Of a stretch of 64,000 nt of DNA, positions 28,217 to 36,959 are shown piece by piece (positions within the stretch are counted from its first letter, which is position 1; each line of letters starts with the position of its first letter). The stretch comes from UBA1756 sp045222555 (GTDB taxonomy: Bacteria; Bacteroidota; Bacteroidia; Bacteroidales; WCHB1-69), in contig JBGUYY010000029.1 in assembly GCA_045222555.1 (NCBI GenBank), forward strand, positions 186,001-250,000, given 5' to 3'. The notes under the pieces are model-generated. The model did no database searches, was not told where the DNA came from, and saw nothing but the letters and a program-made list of their open reading frames with translations. The position numbers were made by a program, and so were the translations under genes.

Positions 28217-29116
28217 CTACTTCACGGCAGAAAGCATCTTGATGACCTTCTGCAACTGCTCGTCCGAATCGAAGGGGATGGTGACTTTACCTTTCCCTGA
28301 CGGATTGCGGGTGATGCCGACTTTGGTGTCAAACCGAGCAGACAAGTCCTTCCGCACCTGCTGCAGCTCGTTCGAGAGTTTCATGCGGGAGGGGCTCTTC
28401 TTGGGCTTCACTTTAGCAGAGAGGTTCTTGGCCAACAGCTCGGTATCTCTGACTGACAATCCTTTTGCCAGAATCTCATTCAGCATTCGGTTTTGGATGT
28501 CGGGGTCGTCGAAACCGGCGATGCTGCGGGCATGGCTCATGGAGATGCGGCTGTCGCGCACGGCAACCTGCACCTCGGTGGACAGTTTGAGCAGGCGCAG
28601 GTAGTTGACGATGGTAGTCTTGTCCTTGCCGACCTTGGCGCACAGCTCGTCTTGGCTGAGGTCGCACTCGTCGAGCAGGCGGCGGAAGGAAACAGCCACC
28701 TCGATGGCGTTGAGGTCTTCGCGCTGGATGTTCTCCACGAGAGCCATCTGGATGGACATGACCTCATCGACCGAGCGCACAAACGCGGGTATCTCGGTGA
28801 GACCGGCGAGTTTGGAGGCACGCCAGCGACGCTCACCGGAGATAATCTGGTAGCGGCCGTTGGCGATGGGACGCACGGTGATAGGCTGGATAAGACCGTA
28901 GGTCTTGATGGACTGTGCCAGCTCGTTCAATGCAGTCTCGTCGAAATCCACACGCGGTTGGCCGGGGTTGACCTCAATCTTGTCAATGTGTATTTTAGTA
29001 TTGGAATCCGACTTCACTCTGGCAGCAGAGTTGGCGGCCAAGACCGAATACTGGTTGTCACCGAGCAGAGCACCGAGCCCTTTGCCCAGTTTTCCTGTGT
29101 TGTTCTTGCGGTCCAT
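28217..29116 (-). CDS. parB: Chromosome partitioning protein ParB
   Basis: 299 residues. ParB binds parS sites near the origin and slides as a CTP-dependent clamp. Seen here: the N-terminal GLGALLGD box that contacts ParA, the CTP-binding GERRWRASKLAG motif, the helix-turn-helix region around EDLNAIEVAVSFRRLLDE and SQDELCAKVGKDKTTI, and a basic C-terminal dimer domain. It lies 5 nt downstream of parA. A parS site (TGTTTCACGTGAAACA consensus) was not noticed in this window, though the scan was by eye. Confidence 0.95.
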   Translation of the reverse strand: MDRKNNTGKLGKGLGALLGDNQYSVLAANSAARVKSDSNTKIHIDKIEVNPGQPRVDFDETALNELAQSIKTYGLIQPITVRPIANGRYQIISGERRWRASKLAGLTEIPAFVRSVDEVMSIQMALVENIQREDLNAIEVAVSFRRLLDECDLSQDELCAKVGKDKTTIVNYLRLLKLSTEVQVAVRDSRISMSHARSIAGFDDPDIQNRMLNEILAKGLSVRDTELLAKNLSAKVKPKKSPSRMKLSNELQQVRKDLSARFDTKVGITRNPSGKGKVTIPFDSDEQLQKVIKMLSAVK

Positions 29117-29121
29117 GGTAG

Positions 29122-29895
29122 TTAAATTTCGTACCCGTTATTGTCAAGAATCTCCTTGGCGAGGTTGATGTAGTTGGTGGTACCTTTCGACTGGATGTCG
29201 TAGGCGATGATGGGTTTCCCGTGACTCGGGGCCTCGCTGAGGCGGATGTTGCGGGCGATGATGGTGTTGAAGACAATACCGCGGCAGTGCTGCTGCACAT
29301 CCTCCACGACGGCGTTGGCCAGTTTGAGGCGCGAGTCGTACATGGTAAGGAGGATACCTTCGATCGTGAGGTTGGGGTTCATACCGTTTTGGATGAGCCG
29401 CACCGTGTTAAGCAGCTGTCCGAGCCCTTCGAGGGCGAAGTACTCGCACTGCACCGGAATGATGACCGAGTCGGCGGCGACAAGGGCATTGATGGTGAGC
29501 GTTCCGAGCGACGGGGCACAGTCGATGATGATGAACTCGTACTGGTCCTTGATCTCTTCCAAACAGTCGCGCATGCGGAAGTCCTTGCGGTCCATATTGA
29601 TCATCTCCACTTCCGCGCCCACGAGGTTGATGTTGGCGGGAAAAAGGTCGAGGTTGGGGGTGTTGGTGTGGAGAATGACCTCTTCCACACTGGCATTGCC
29701 AATCATGCAATCATACACGCTGGCCTCAATCTCGCTGCCATCGAAGCCGACAGCAGAGGTGGCGTTGGCCTGCGGGTCGGAGTCAATGAGCAAGCTCTTG
29801 TGCTCCAGCACGGCCAACGACGCGGCGAGATTGACAGCTGTGGTGGTCTTCCCCACCCCGCCCTTCTGGTTAACGACAGCGATGATCTTTCCCAT
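29122..29895 (-). CDS. parA: Chromosome partitioning ATPase ParA/Soj
   Basis: 257 residues. Deviant Walker A KGGVGKTTTAVNLAA (residues 11-25) with the signature first Lys, IDSDPQANAT, and the DCAPSLGTLTINAL region. Together with ParB it segregates replication origins. The size and lack of an N-terminal HTH mark the chromosomal Soj type rather than a plasmid partition ATPase. Its ATG overlaps the stop of the DUF3276 gene by 1 nt (TAATG), so the two are coupled. Confidence 0.96.
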   Translation of the reverse strand: MGKIIAVVNQKGGVGKTTTAVNLAASLAVLEHKSLLIDSDPQANATSAVGFDGSEIEASVYDCMIGNASVEEVILHTNTPNLDLFPANINLVGAEVEMINMDRKDFRMRDCLEEIKDQYEFIIIDCAPSLGTLTINALVAADSVIIPVQCEYFALEGLGQLLNTVRLIQNGMNPNLTIEGILLTMYDSRLKLANAVVEDVQQHCRGIVFNTIIARNIRLSEAPSHGKPIIAYDIQSKGTTNYINLAKEILDNNGYEI

Positions 29896-30221
29896 TAGAT
29901 TTCGAAGTCTTCGTATTTTTCCTCATCATTGTCGTTGCGCTCCGGACTGGCGAAAAGCGCGTCATCAGGCATCTTGCCCGTCTCGATGAAATCGAGCACT
30001 GCGGCCAATGCGTTCTGGAATTTGGAGAAGTCCTCCTTGTAAAGGAAGAGTTTGTGCTTCTCATAAAAGAATGTACCGTTGTCGGCGTTGAATTTTCTTT
30101 TGCTTTCGGTGATGGTGAGATATTTCTCATCACTCTTGGTGGTCTTCACATCAAAAAAGTAAGTTCTCTTTCCTGCTCTTACTGCCCTTGATAACACTTC
30201 GTTTTTTTCTAAATTTTCCAT
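29895..30221 (-). CDS. DUF3276 PUR-type nucleic-acid-binding protein
   Basis: 108 residues. The sequence GKRTYFFDVKTTKSDEKYLTITESKRK at residues 17-43, then FYEKHKLFLYKEDFSKFQNAL, is the PUR-alpha-like repeat of DUF3276 proteins, which bind single-stranded DNA or RNA (related Borrelia proteins are known). The tail is acidic. First gene of the operon with parA and parB and coupled to parA through TAATG. A role linked to partition or replication would be an inference from this coupling. Confidence 0.85.
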   Translation of the reverse strand: MENLEKNEVLSRAVRAGKRTYFFDVKTTKSDEKYLTITESKRKFNADNGTFFYEKHKLFLYKEDFSKFQNALAAVLDFIETGKMPDDALFASPERNDNDEEKYEDFEI

Positions 30222-30284
30222 CTGTGAACTATTTTAATAAAACTTTTTTGCCCCCTTTCGGGAGTCCGTCAATTGATAAATCTT

Positions 30285-30761
30285 CTATTCATCGATGTCC
30301 GGCTCGACGTACTCGAAGCGCACGGGGAGCTGGGTTTTCATAGCCACGGCCTTGCCGTCGATCTGGGCGGGTTTCCAGTTGGGAAATTCTTTCACCACAC
30401 GCACCGCCTCCTCGTCCATCTCCTTGTAACCGGAGGTGCGAGCCACAGAGACCTGCGAAATGGAACCGTCAGCACCGACGAGGAACTGCACCGTGCAAGT
30501 GCCTTCAGCACGTTGTCCCTCAAGGGATTCCGGGTATTTTACATGCTCGTCGAGATAGGCATACACATCAGCGACGCCATCGTCGAACTCGGGCACACGC
30601 AGCGTGGTTTTGGAGGTATCGCCCTTTGAATTGGTCTTCTCAATCACCATGTCCTCGCCGTCGCACTTGGTTTCGCCGGCATTCTGGGAGAAGCCGTTCT
30701 GCACGTTCATACAAAGCAATGCAGCGACAGCGGATGAAATTACAAATGCAAATTTTTTCAT
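30285..30761 (-). CDS. Periplasmic TonB C-terminal domain protein
   Basis: 158 residues from the ATG at 30761; the upstream ten codons lack support and overlap the promoter. Signal peptide (MKKFAFVISSAVAALLC) but no membrane anchor or Pro-rich spacer. The C-terminal 85 residues carry the TonB fold: YLDEHVKYPESLEGQRAEGT, VQFLVGADGSISQVSVARTSG and FPNWKPAQIDGKAV. Soluble TonB-C proteins of this kind are frequent in Bacteroidetes. They may act as partners of outer-membrane receptors, but without an anchor they cannot transduce energy alone. Confidence 0.82.
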   Translation of the reverse strand: MKKFAFVISSAVAALLCMNVQNGFSQNAGETKCDGEDMVIEKTNSKGDTSKTTLRVPEFDDGVADVYAYLDEHVKYPESLEGQRAEGTCTVQFLVGADGSISQVSVARTSGYKEMDEEAVRVVKEFPNWKPAQIDGKAVAMKTQLPVRFEYVEPDIDE

Positions 30762-30788
30762 GTTCAAAAAATCTATTTTTTCAGCGTG

Positions 30789-30796
30789 CAAATTTA
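30789..30796 (-). promoter_or_regulatory. Probable -7 promoter box of the TonB-domain gene
   Basis: TAAATTTG on the minus strand, 27 nt before the ATG at 30761. It sits inside a short palindromic context (CGTG..CACG). Confidence 0.5.
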
Positions 30797-30950
30797 CACG
30801 TTTTTTTTGGATATTTTCAGAAATATAAAATCTTTTTTTAACGCTACAGAATGAATAAAAAGTTGTATATTAGCGGCTCGAAAATATGTGGGGATGGGTT
30901 GAAGGGGAAATTTTCATAAATTGTTTATACAGTTAGATTTACATATCAAT

Positions 30951-32168
30951 ATGAAGAAATTACTTGTCGGATTCACCATTGCACTTTTCCTGATATTTGC
31001 TGCCAACAGCGCATTCGCAGTAGAAAAAAATCAAGCCGACACTCCCAAAGCTACCTCCTCTGCAGAGGTCAAAGATGCGGAAAACGCCACTCCGGCCTTC
31101 AACCCCGGCGCACTCATCATCGAACACGTCATCGACAGCTACGGCTGGCACATCACCGGTGAAGGCGAAAAGGCTGTCGCCATCCCGCTGCCCGTCATCC
31201 TCATCAACAACGGCATGCATGTGTTCATGTCCAACAAGTTCGAGCACGGCCATCAGGTTTACAAAGGCTATGCCCTCGGTTTCACAGAAGAACACAAGGG
31301 AAAAATCGTGAAACTTTCTGGTCAATACGCCGACTACACAGGACCTTTTGCCGACATCATCCTTCAAGAAAACATCACTAAAGACGATCAGAAAGCCTTG
31401 GCTCAACTGGTGGATGAAAAGGCTACCAGCTCTATCATCGACCTCTCCATTACCAAAAACGTCTGTTCGCTTTTCATTTCTATCATTTTGATACTCTGGA
31501 TATTCCTGACAGTAGCCAAGCAATATAAGAGAAGAGAGAACGAAGCCCCCCGCGGTCTGCAAGGGTTGATGGAACCCCTCATCCTGTTCATCCGCGACGA
31601 GGTGGCCATCCCCTCCCTCGGCAAAACGCGCTACCAGAAATACCTCCCCTATCTGCTCACCCTCTTCTTCTTCATTCTTATCAACAACCTGATGGGCCTC
31701 ATCCCGATCTTCCCGGGCGGTGCCAACCTCACCGGCAACATTGCGGTCACCGGCGTGCTCGCCCTCATCACCTTCCTCATCACCTCCTTCTCCGCTGATG
31801 CCAACTACTGGAAGCACCTCATCAACACCCCTGGCGTGCCGTGGTTCCTCAAGATTCCCATCCCTCTGATGCCCCTCGTGGAAATCATCGGTATCTTCAC
31901 CAAGCCCTTCGTGCTGATGGTGCGACTCTTCGCCAACATCACCGCCGGCCACATCATCGCCCTCGGCGTCATCTCGCTCATCTTCATCTTCGGAGGCATG
32001 AGCGTGGGTCTCGGCTATGGCGTTTCCATCGTCTCCCTCATCTTCTACGTCTTCATGGGACTGCTCGAGTGTATCGTCGCCTTCATCCAGGCCTTCGTCT
32101 TCACCCTGCTTACGGCTATGTTCACGGGCATGGCCATGCCGGCAGAGCACGCTGTGGAGCACAAATAA
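30951..32168 (+). CDS. atpB: ATP synthase F0 subunit a
   Basis: 405 residues from the ATG at 30951. It is long for subunit a because of a signal-peptide-led periplasmic extension of about 170 residues, a known Bacteroidetes trait. Membrane helices follow, with the essential Arg in LMVRLFANITAGH, which passes protons to the c-ring. The next gene is atpE, 36 nt on, and then a terminator. No b, delta, alpha or gamma subunit genes follow, so the synthase is encoded at more than one locus. Confidence 0.95.
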   Translation: MKKLLVGFTIALFLIFAANSAFAVEKNQADTPKATSSAEVKDAENATPAFNPGALIIEHVIDSYGWHITGEGEKAVAIPLPVILINNGMHVFMSNKFEHGHQVYKGYALGFTEEHKGKIVKLSGQYADYTGPFADIILQENITKDDQKALAQLVDEKATSSIIDLSITKNVCSLFISIILILWIFLTVAKQYKRRENEAPRGLQGLMEPLILFIRDEVAIPSLGKTRYQKYLPYLLTLFFFILINNLMGLIPIFPGGANLTGNIAVTGVLALITFLITSFSADANYWKHLINTPGVPWFLKIPIPLMPLVEIIGIFTKPFVLMVRLFANITAGHIIALGVISLIFIFGGMSVGLGYGVSIVSLIFYVFMGLLECIVAFIQAFVFTLLTAMFTGMAMPAEHAVEHK

Positions 32169-32204
32169 ACTGAAACCTTTTTATTCACTTAATACTTTTA
32201 TATT

Positions 32205-32468
32205 ATGTCATTCTTATCAACCTTATTGCAAGCAGCACCGGATGCTGGTGCAGGCATCGGTAAAATGGGCGCTGGTATCGGCGCAGGCCTCTCCGCCATT
32301 GGCGCAGGTATCGGTATCGGTAAAATCGGCCAGGGCGCTCTCGAGTCCCTCGCCCGTCAGCCCGAAGTAGCCGGCGACATCCGTACCAACATGATCTTGG
32401 CCGCCGCCCTCGTGGAAGGTGTTGCCCTGTTCGGTGTTGTGGTGTGCTTGCTCATCGCTGTGGCATAA
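32205..32468 (+). CDS. atpE: ATP synthase F0 subunit c
   Basis: 87 residues, two helices. The first is Gly-rich (AGIGAGLSAIGAGIGIGK), the polar loop is ESLARQPE, and the second carries the ion-binding Glu in AAALVEGVALFG. Compared with Na+-type c subunits, the Gln of helix 1 is replaced by Ile and the residue after the Glu is Gly rather than Ser or Thr. That favours proton specificity (inference from known ligands). Followed directly by an intrinsic terminator. Confidence 0.95.
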   Translation: MSFLSTLLQAAPDAGAGIGKMGAGIGAGLSAIGAGIGIGKIGQGALESLARQPEVAGDIRTNMILAAALVEGVALFGVVVCLLIAVA

Positions 32469-32483
32469 CACCCAGCCATCCCC

Positions 32484-32523
32484 AAAAGAGTTCCCCCACG
32501 GTTGGTGGGCGAACTCTTTTTTT
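32484..32523 (+). terminator. Intrinsic terminator after atpE
   Basis: A 10-bp perfect outer stem (AAAAGAGTTC / GAACTCTTTT) plus a 5-bp inner stem, followed by a run of seven T. It ends the atpB-atpE unit. Confidence 0.9.
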
Positions 32524-32581
32524 CGTTTTTTAAGAATCATCTTTTACTTTTAGCATATCTTATTGACAATCAACATTACCC

Positions 32582-35038
32582 ATGAAAATCTCGTACAACT
32601 GGCTCAAACAATACATCAGTTTTGACCTCCCGCCGGCCGAAACCGCCGACTACCTCACCTCCTGCGGACTGGAAGTGGAAGGCATGGAAACCTACGAAAG
32701 CATCCGTGGCGGACTGCGCGGACTGGTCGTCGGCGAAGTGCTCACCTGCGAACCCCATCCGGATTCCGACCACCTGCACGTCACCACTGTTGACGTGGGC
32801 GGCGACACCCCGCTGAACATCGTGTGCGGTGCGCCCAACGTGGCAAAAGGACAGAAAGTGATCGTAGCCACGATCGGCACGGTGCTTTACGACGGCGAAG
32901 AGTCGTTCACCATCAAGAAGTCGAAACTGCGCGGCGTGCCCTCGGAAGGCATGATCTGTGCAGAAGACGAAATTGGTGTCGGCGAATCTCACGACGGAAT
33001 CATGGTGTTGCCGGAAGACACCAAAGTAGGCACCCCGGCCGCCAAAATCTTCAAGGTGGAGTGCGACACCATCTTCGAGATCGGTCTCACCCCCAACCGT
33101 AGCGACGCCATCTGCCATTTCGGTGTGGCCCGCGACCTGTATGCCATCCTCAAAGCCAACGGCATCCATTGCTCGCCTCCTATCGCTCCCCTCGACCGCG
33201 AAACGCGCAACACACTCCAGAAGTGTGCCATCGACATCATCATTGAGAATAAAAAGGACTGTCCCCGCTACACGGGTGTCACCATCAACAATGTTACGGT
33301 AAAAGAGTCGCCCCAGTGGCTGCAGACCCGTCTGAAATCCATCGGCGTGCGTCCTATTAATAATATAGTAGATGCCACCAACTATGTGATGTTTGAGATC
33401 GGGCAGCCGCTCCACGCCTTTGATGCCGATACCATCATCGGCAACCAAGTGATTGTCAAAAATTTACCGGAAGGAACCCCCTTCGTCACTCTTGACGGCA
33501 ACGAGATCAAACTGTCGGCCGCCGACCTGATGATCTGCAACGCCTCCGAAGGAATGTGCATCGCTGGTGTGTATGGCGGACAACGTTCCGGCGTGACCGA
33601 GAAGACCAAGAACATCTTCCTCGAAAGCGCCTACTTCAACCCCGTCTCCATCCGCAAGACCTCCAAGCGTCATAATCTCAAGACCGACGCCGCCTTCCGC
33701 TTCGAACGCGGCTGCGACCCTGAAATCACCGTGTACGCATTGCGCCGTGCCGCCAACATCATCAAGGATATCGCTGGTGGTCTCACCTCCGAAATCTCCG
33801 ATGTATATCCCGATGAAATCGAACGCCGCAAAATCAGCCTCCGCTATGACGACATCAACCGCATCGCCGGCAAAAAAATCGACAAGCAGACGGTTTGCAG
33901 CATCCTTATCTCCCTCGGCATCGACCTCTCCACCACCGTCTCCGGCGAAGATCAGGTCACCGCATTGGTGCCGCTCTACAAGGTGGATGTCACCCGTCCC
34001 ATCGACCTCATTGAGGAAATCCTCCGTATCTATGGGTACAACAACATCGAGATCCCCAGCACGATGCGCTACAACTGCGAAAGCCAGCAGTACATCAACT
34101 ATCGTCATGTCCAAAACAGAATTTCCAACTACCTGTCAGACAACGGATTCTTGGAAGTGATGAACAACTCGCTCACCAAAGAGGCCTACGCCCAGCATTT
34201 CGACTTCATCAACGAAAACGAAGCCGTAAGGCTGCTCAATCCCCTGAGCTCTGAACTCAACGTGATGCGACAGACCTTGCTGTTCAGCGGACTGGAAAAC
34301 ATCGACCGCAACATCAAGAACAAACGCTCGAACCTGAAAATCTATGAGTTCGGTAAGAGCTACTGGAAAAACCTTGACGCCACCCGCGAGGACTCCGTCA
34401 CCGACCAGTACAAGGAGCATGAGTGGCTGTCGCTGTTCGCTACAGGCAAAAACCACGAGGATTTGTGGAACGAGCCCGCTCGCACCAACGATTTCTTCTA
34501 TCTGAAGAATATGGTGGAGAATATTTTCAAATTATTGAATATTAAAGAATTAACCACTAAGGTAGAAAGCAATTCCCGTTTCACGAACTGTCTGTGCTAC
34601 TACAGCGGAGAAGAGCTATTGGCCTCCATCGGCACACTGCAGCCCTCCATCCTGAAGTATTTCGATATCAAGGTGCCCGTATGCTATGCAGAGATTGACA
34701 CGGAACTCCTGTACCGCTTGGGCGGCGCACAGGTGACCTACACCCCCATCCCGCTGTTCCCGGCCGTGAAGCGCGACCTGGCGCTGGTGGTGGACAAGGC
34801 CGTTACATACGACACATTGGAGAAGGTGGCCTACAAATACGGCTCCAAGCTGCTGAAGAATGTCACGCTGTTTGATGTGTACGAGGGCGACAAGATCGAA
34901 GCGGGCAAAAAGTCGTACGCCTTGAACTTCGTGCTGCAACATTCTGAGAAGACGCTCACCGAAGAAGACATCACGAAGGTGATGAACAAGCTGATTGCGG
35001 CCTTCGAGCGCGAAGTCGGGGCGAAACTGCGCCAGTAG
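32582..35038 (+). CDS. pheT: Phenylalanine-tRNA ligase beta subunit
   Basis: 818 residues, full length. Domains in order: an N-terminal tRNA-binding OB domain (VVGEVLTCEPHPDSDHLHV, about 43-160), the B3/4 editing domain around RYTGVTINNV, B5 near GKKIDKQTVCSILISLGI, a catalytic-like core, and a C-terminal FDX-ACB anticodon-binding domain (PLFPAVKRDLALVVDK to the end). It pairs with PheS, which is not in this window. Followed 30 nt later by rnhB. Confidence 0.97.
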   Translation: MKISYNWLKQYISFDLPPAETADYLTSCGLEVEGMETYESIRGGLRGLVVGEVLTCEPHPDSDHLHVTTVDVGGDTPLNIVCGAPNVAKGQKVIVATIGTVLYDGEESFTIKKSKLRGVPSEGMICAEDEIGVGESHDGIMVLPEDTKVGTPAAKIFKVECDTIFEIGLTPNRSDAICHFGVARDLYAILKANGIHCSPPIAPLDRETRNTLQKCAIDIIIENKKDCPRYTGVTINNVTVKESPQWLQTRLKSIGVRPINNIVDATNYVMFEIGQPLHAFDADTIIGNQVIVKNLPEGTPFVTLDGNEIKLSAADLMICNASEGMCIAGVYGGQRSGVTEKTKNIFLESAYFNPVSIRKTSKRHNLKTDAAFRFERGCDPEITVYALRRAANIIKDIAGGLTSEISDVYPDEIERRKISLRYDDINRIAGKKIDKQTVCSILISLGIDLSTTVSGEDQVTALVPLYKVDVTRPIDLIEEILRIYGYNNIEIPSTMRYNCESQQYINYRHVQNRISNYLSDNGFLEVMNNSLTKEAYAQHFDFINENEAVRLLNPLSSELNVMRQTLLFSGLENIDRNIKNKRSNLKIYEFGKSYWKNLDATREDSVTDQYKEHEWLSLFATGKNHEDLWNEPARTNDFFYLKNMVENIFKLLNIKELTTKVESNSRFTNCLCYYSGEELLASIGTLQPSILKYFDIKVPVCYAEIDTELLYRLGGAQVTYTPIPLFPAVKRDLALVVDKAVTYDTLEKVAYKYGSKLLKNVTLFDVYEGDKIEAGKKSYALNFVLQHSEKTLTEEDITKVMNKLIAAFEREVGAKLRQ

Positions 35039-35068
35039 TATCTCCCTTCCCATTGCAGACGGACAGCG

Positions 35069-35689
35069 ATGTTGCGTTTACACTATTCTTCTGACGAACA
35101 GGTTATTGAGTGCGGCTGCGATGAAGCCGGCAGGGGTTGTTTGGCCGGGCCTGTAGTGGCTGCAGCAGTAATTTTGCCTCCTGACTATCGCAACGAGCTC
35201 ATCAACGACTCGAAGCAGCTGAGCCGCCGCGTGCGCGAGCAACTGCGGACAGAGATTGAGCGCGAGGCAGTGGCGCATGCCGTAGTATTCGTGTCGGCGG
35301 AGGAGATTGATGCCACTAACATTTTGGCCGCCTCCCTTGCCGGCATGAACCGTGCCGTGCAGCAGCTCGCCGTCAGGCCGCAGCTCCTACTCATCGACGG
35401 CAACCGCTTCCGAAACGAGACCGGCATCCCCTACCACTGCATCGTGAAGGGCGATGCCACCTTCATGAATATCGCAGCCGCCTCCATCCTCGCCAAAACC
35501 TACCGCGACGAACTGATGATGAAGCTGGATGCGGAATTTCCGGTGTATGGATGGAAGAAAAATGTGGGTTACCCCACCAAGGAGCATCAGGACGCGGTGA
35601 TCCAATATGGGCTGTCGCCTTACCACCGCAAGAGCTTCCACCTGAAGAGACTTACGCAACCTTCTCTGTTTGACGATATTACCCTCTAA
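35069..35689 (+). CDS. rnhB: Ribonuclease HII
   Basis: 206 residues. It removes ribonucleotides from DNA by cutting the RNA strand of RNA-DNA junctions. The catalytic acidic residues are visible in CGCDEAGRGCLAGP (Asp, Glu), LLIDGN (Asp) and KGDATFMNIAAASILAKT (Asp). The HQDAVIQYGLSPYHRKSF segment is typical of the C-terminus. Likely cotranscribed with pheT. Confidence 0.96.
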   Translation: MLRLHYSSDEQVIECGCDEAGRGCLAGPVVAAAVILPPDYRNELINDSKQLSRRVREQLRTEIEREAVAHAVVFVSAEEIDATNILAASLAGMNRAVQQLAVRPQLLLIDGNRFRNETGIPYHCIVKGDATFMNIAAASILAKTYRDELMMKLDAEFPVYGWKKNVGYPTKEHQDAVIQYGLSPYHRKSFHLKRLTQPSLFDDITL

Positions 35690-35788
35690 GAAGGTCTTTC
35701 CTTTTTTATCTTTTCCTCCATTTTCACCCTTCATTTTTTACTTAAAATAATATTGTAGCAAAGGCACTTTTTATTGGGAAAACTTTTG

Positions 35789-35796
35789 TAACTTTG
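35789..35796 (+). promoter_or_regulatory. Probable -7 promoter box of the serC operon
   Basis: TAACTTTG fits TAnnTTTG, 46 nt before the serC ATG. The -33 region is T-rich without an exact TTTG. Confidence 0.45.
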
Positions 35797-35842
35797 CCGA
35801 AAATTTTGAGAACCAATTTAATCATTTAAAACCATTAATATC

Positions 35843-36958
35843 ATGGCAGTACACAATTTTAACGCAGGTCCCTGCGTGCTTCCGAAAGAAGCAATTGAAT
35901 CCACTATCAATGCAATGCGCAACTTCGACAACACCGGTGTCGGCATCATGGAAATTTCACACCGTACCCCGGGTTGGGAGCGCATCATGGCTGAAACCCG
36001 TCAGCTCTGGCGCGATCTTCTCAACATCCCCGAAGAGTATGAGATCCTGTTCCTCGGTGGCGGTGCCAGCACCCAGTTCTTCTGCGTGCCCGCTAACCTG
36101 ATGCGCAGCAAAGCCGCTTACCTCCAGACTGGTGTTTGGGCTAAGAAGGCAGCCAAAGAGGCCAAACTGTTCGGTAAGGTTGACATCATCGCCTCTTCCG
36201 AAGACAAGACCTACAACTACATCCCGAAGGGTTGGACCGTTCCCGCTGACGCCGACTACTTCCACATCACCACCAACAATACCATCTACGGTACTGAGAT
36301 CCGCGAGGACTTCACCGCTGAGAAGTGCAACAACGTGATGCTCGTCGCTGATATGTCCTCCGACATCATGAGCCGTCCCGTTGACGTGACCAAATACGGT
36401 TTGATTTACGGTGGTGCCCAGAAGAACGTCGGTCCTGCCGGTGTCACCTTCGTCATCGTGAAGAAATCCATCCTCGGCAACATTGGCGACCGCGCCTATA
36501 TGAACCCGCTGCCGACCATGGTGGACTACAGAACCCACGCTGCTGAAGAGGCCAAGAACATCTCCATGTTCAACACTCCTCCGGTAGGCGCCATCTTCAT
36601 CATGCACGAAACCCTGAAATGGTTGAAAGAGACCATCGGTGGTGTGGCTGAGATGAACAAGATCAACACCAAGAAATCCAACCTCCTGTACGAAGAGATC
36701 GACCGCAACAGCATGTTCGTGGGCACCGTCGCCGACAAGGCTGACCGTTCCATCATGAACCACTGCTGGGTGATGGCTCCCGGCTACGAGGACAAGCAGG
36801 ACGCTTTCATGGCCTACGCCAAGGAATGCGGCATGGTGGGCATCAAGGGTCACCGCAGTGTCGGCGGCTTCCGCGCCTCCCTCTACAACGCCTGCTCCAT
36901 CGAAGATGTCGAGGCTCTCGTCGATTGCATGCAGAAGTTTGAAAAAGCGAACAAATAA
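35843..36958 (+). CDS. serC: Phosphoserine aminotransferase
   Basis: 371 residues. PLP enzyme that converts 3-phosphohydroxypyruvate to phosphoserine in serine biosynthesis. Motifs: NFNAGPCVLP at the start, LFLGGGASTQF, the PLP-lysine region GGAQKNVGPAG, and SVGGFRASLYNA near the end. Its partner serA lies 468 bp downstream on the same strand, separated by a four-helix-bundle gene with inverted-repeat flanks. Codon use is strongly biased, as in highly expressed genes of this window. Confidence 0.97.
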   Translation: MAVHNFNAGPCVLPKEAIESTINAMRNFDNTGVGIMEISHRTPGWERIMAETRQLWRDLLNIPEEYEILFLGGGASTQFFCVPANLMRSKAAYLQTGVWAKKAAKEAKLFGKVDIIASSEDKTYNYIPKGWTVPADADYFHITTNNTIYGTEIREDFTAEKCNNVMLVADMSSDIMSRPVDVTKYGLIYGGAQKNVGPAGVTFVIVKKSILGNIGDRAYMNPLPTMVDYRTHAAEEAKNISMFNTPPVGAIFIMHETLKWLKETIGGVAEMNKINTKKSNLLYEEIDRNSMFVGTVADKADRSIMNHCWVMAPGYEDKQDAFMAYAKECGMVGIKGHRSVGGFRASLYNACSIEDVEALVDCMQKFEKANK

Positions 36959-36959
36959 T

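Noticed and set aside
30960..32162. 400-codon frame antisense to atpB
   Set aside because: Acidic, His-rich product without domains, fully covered by atpB, whose membrane helices and conserved Arg are clear.
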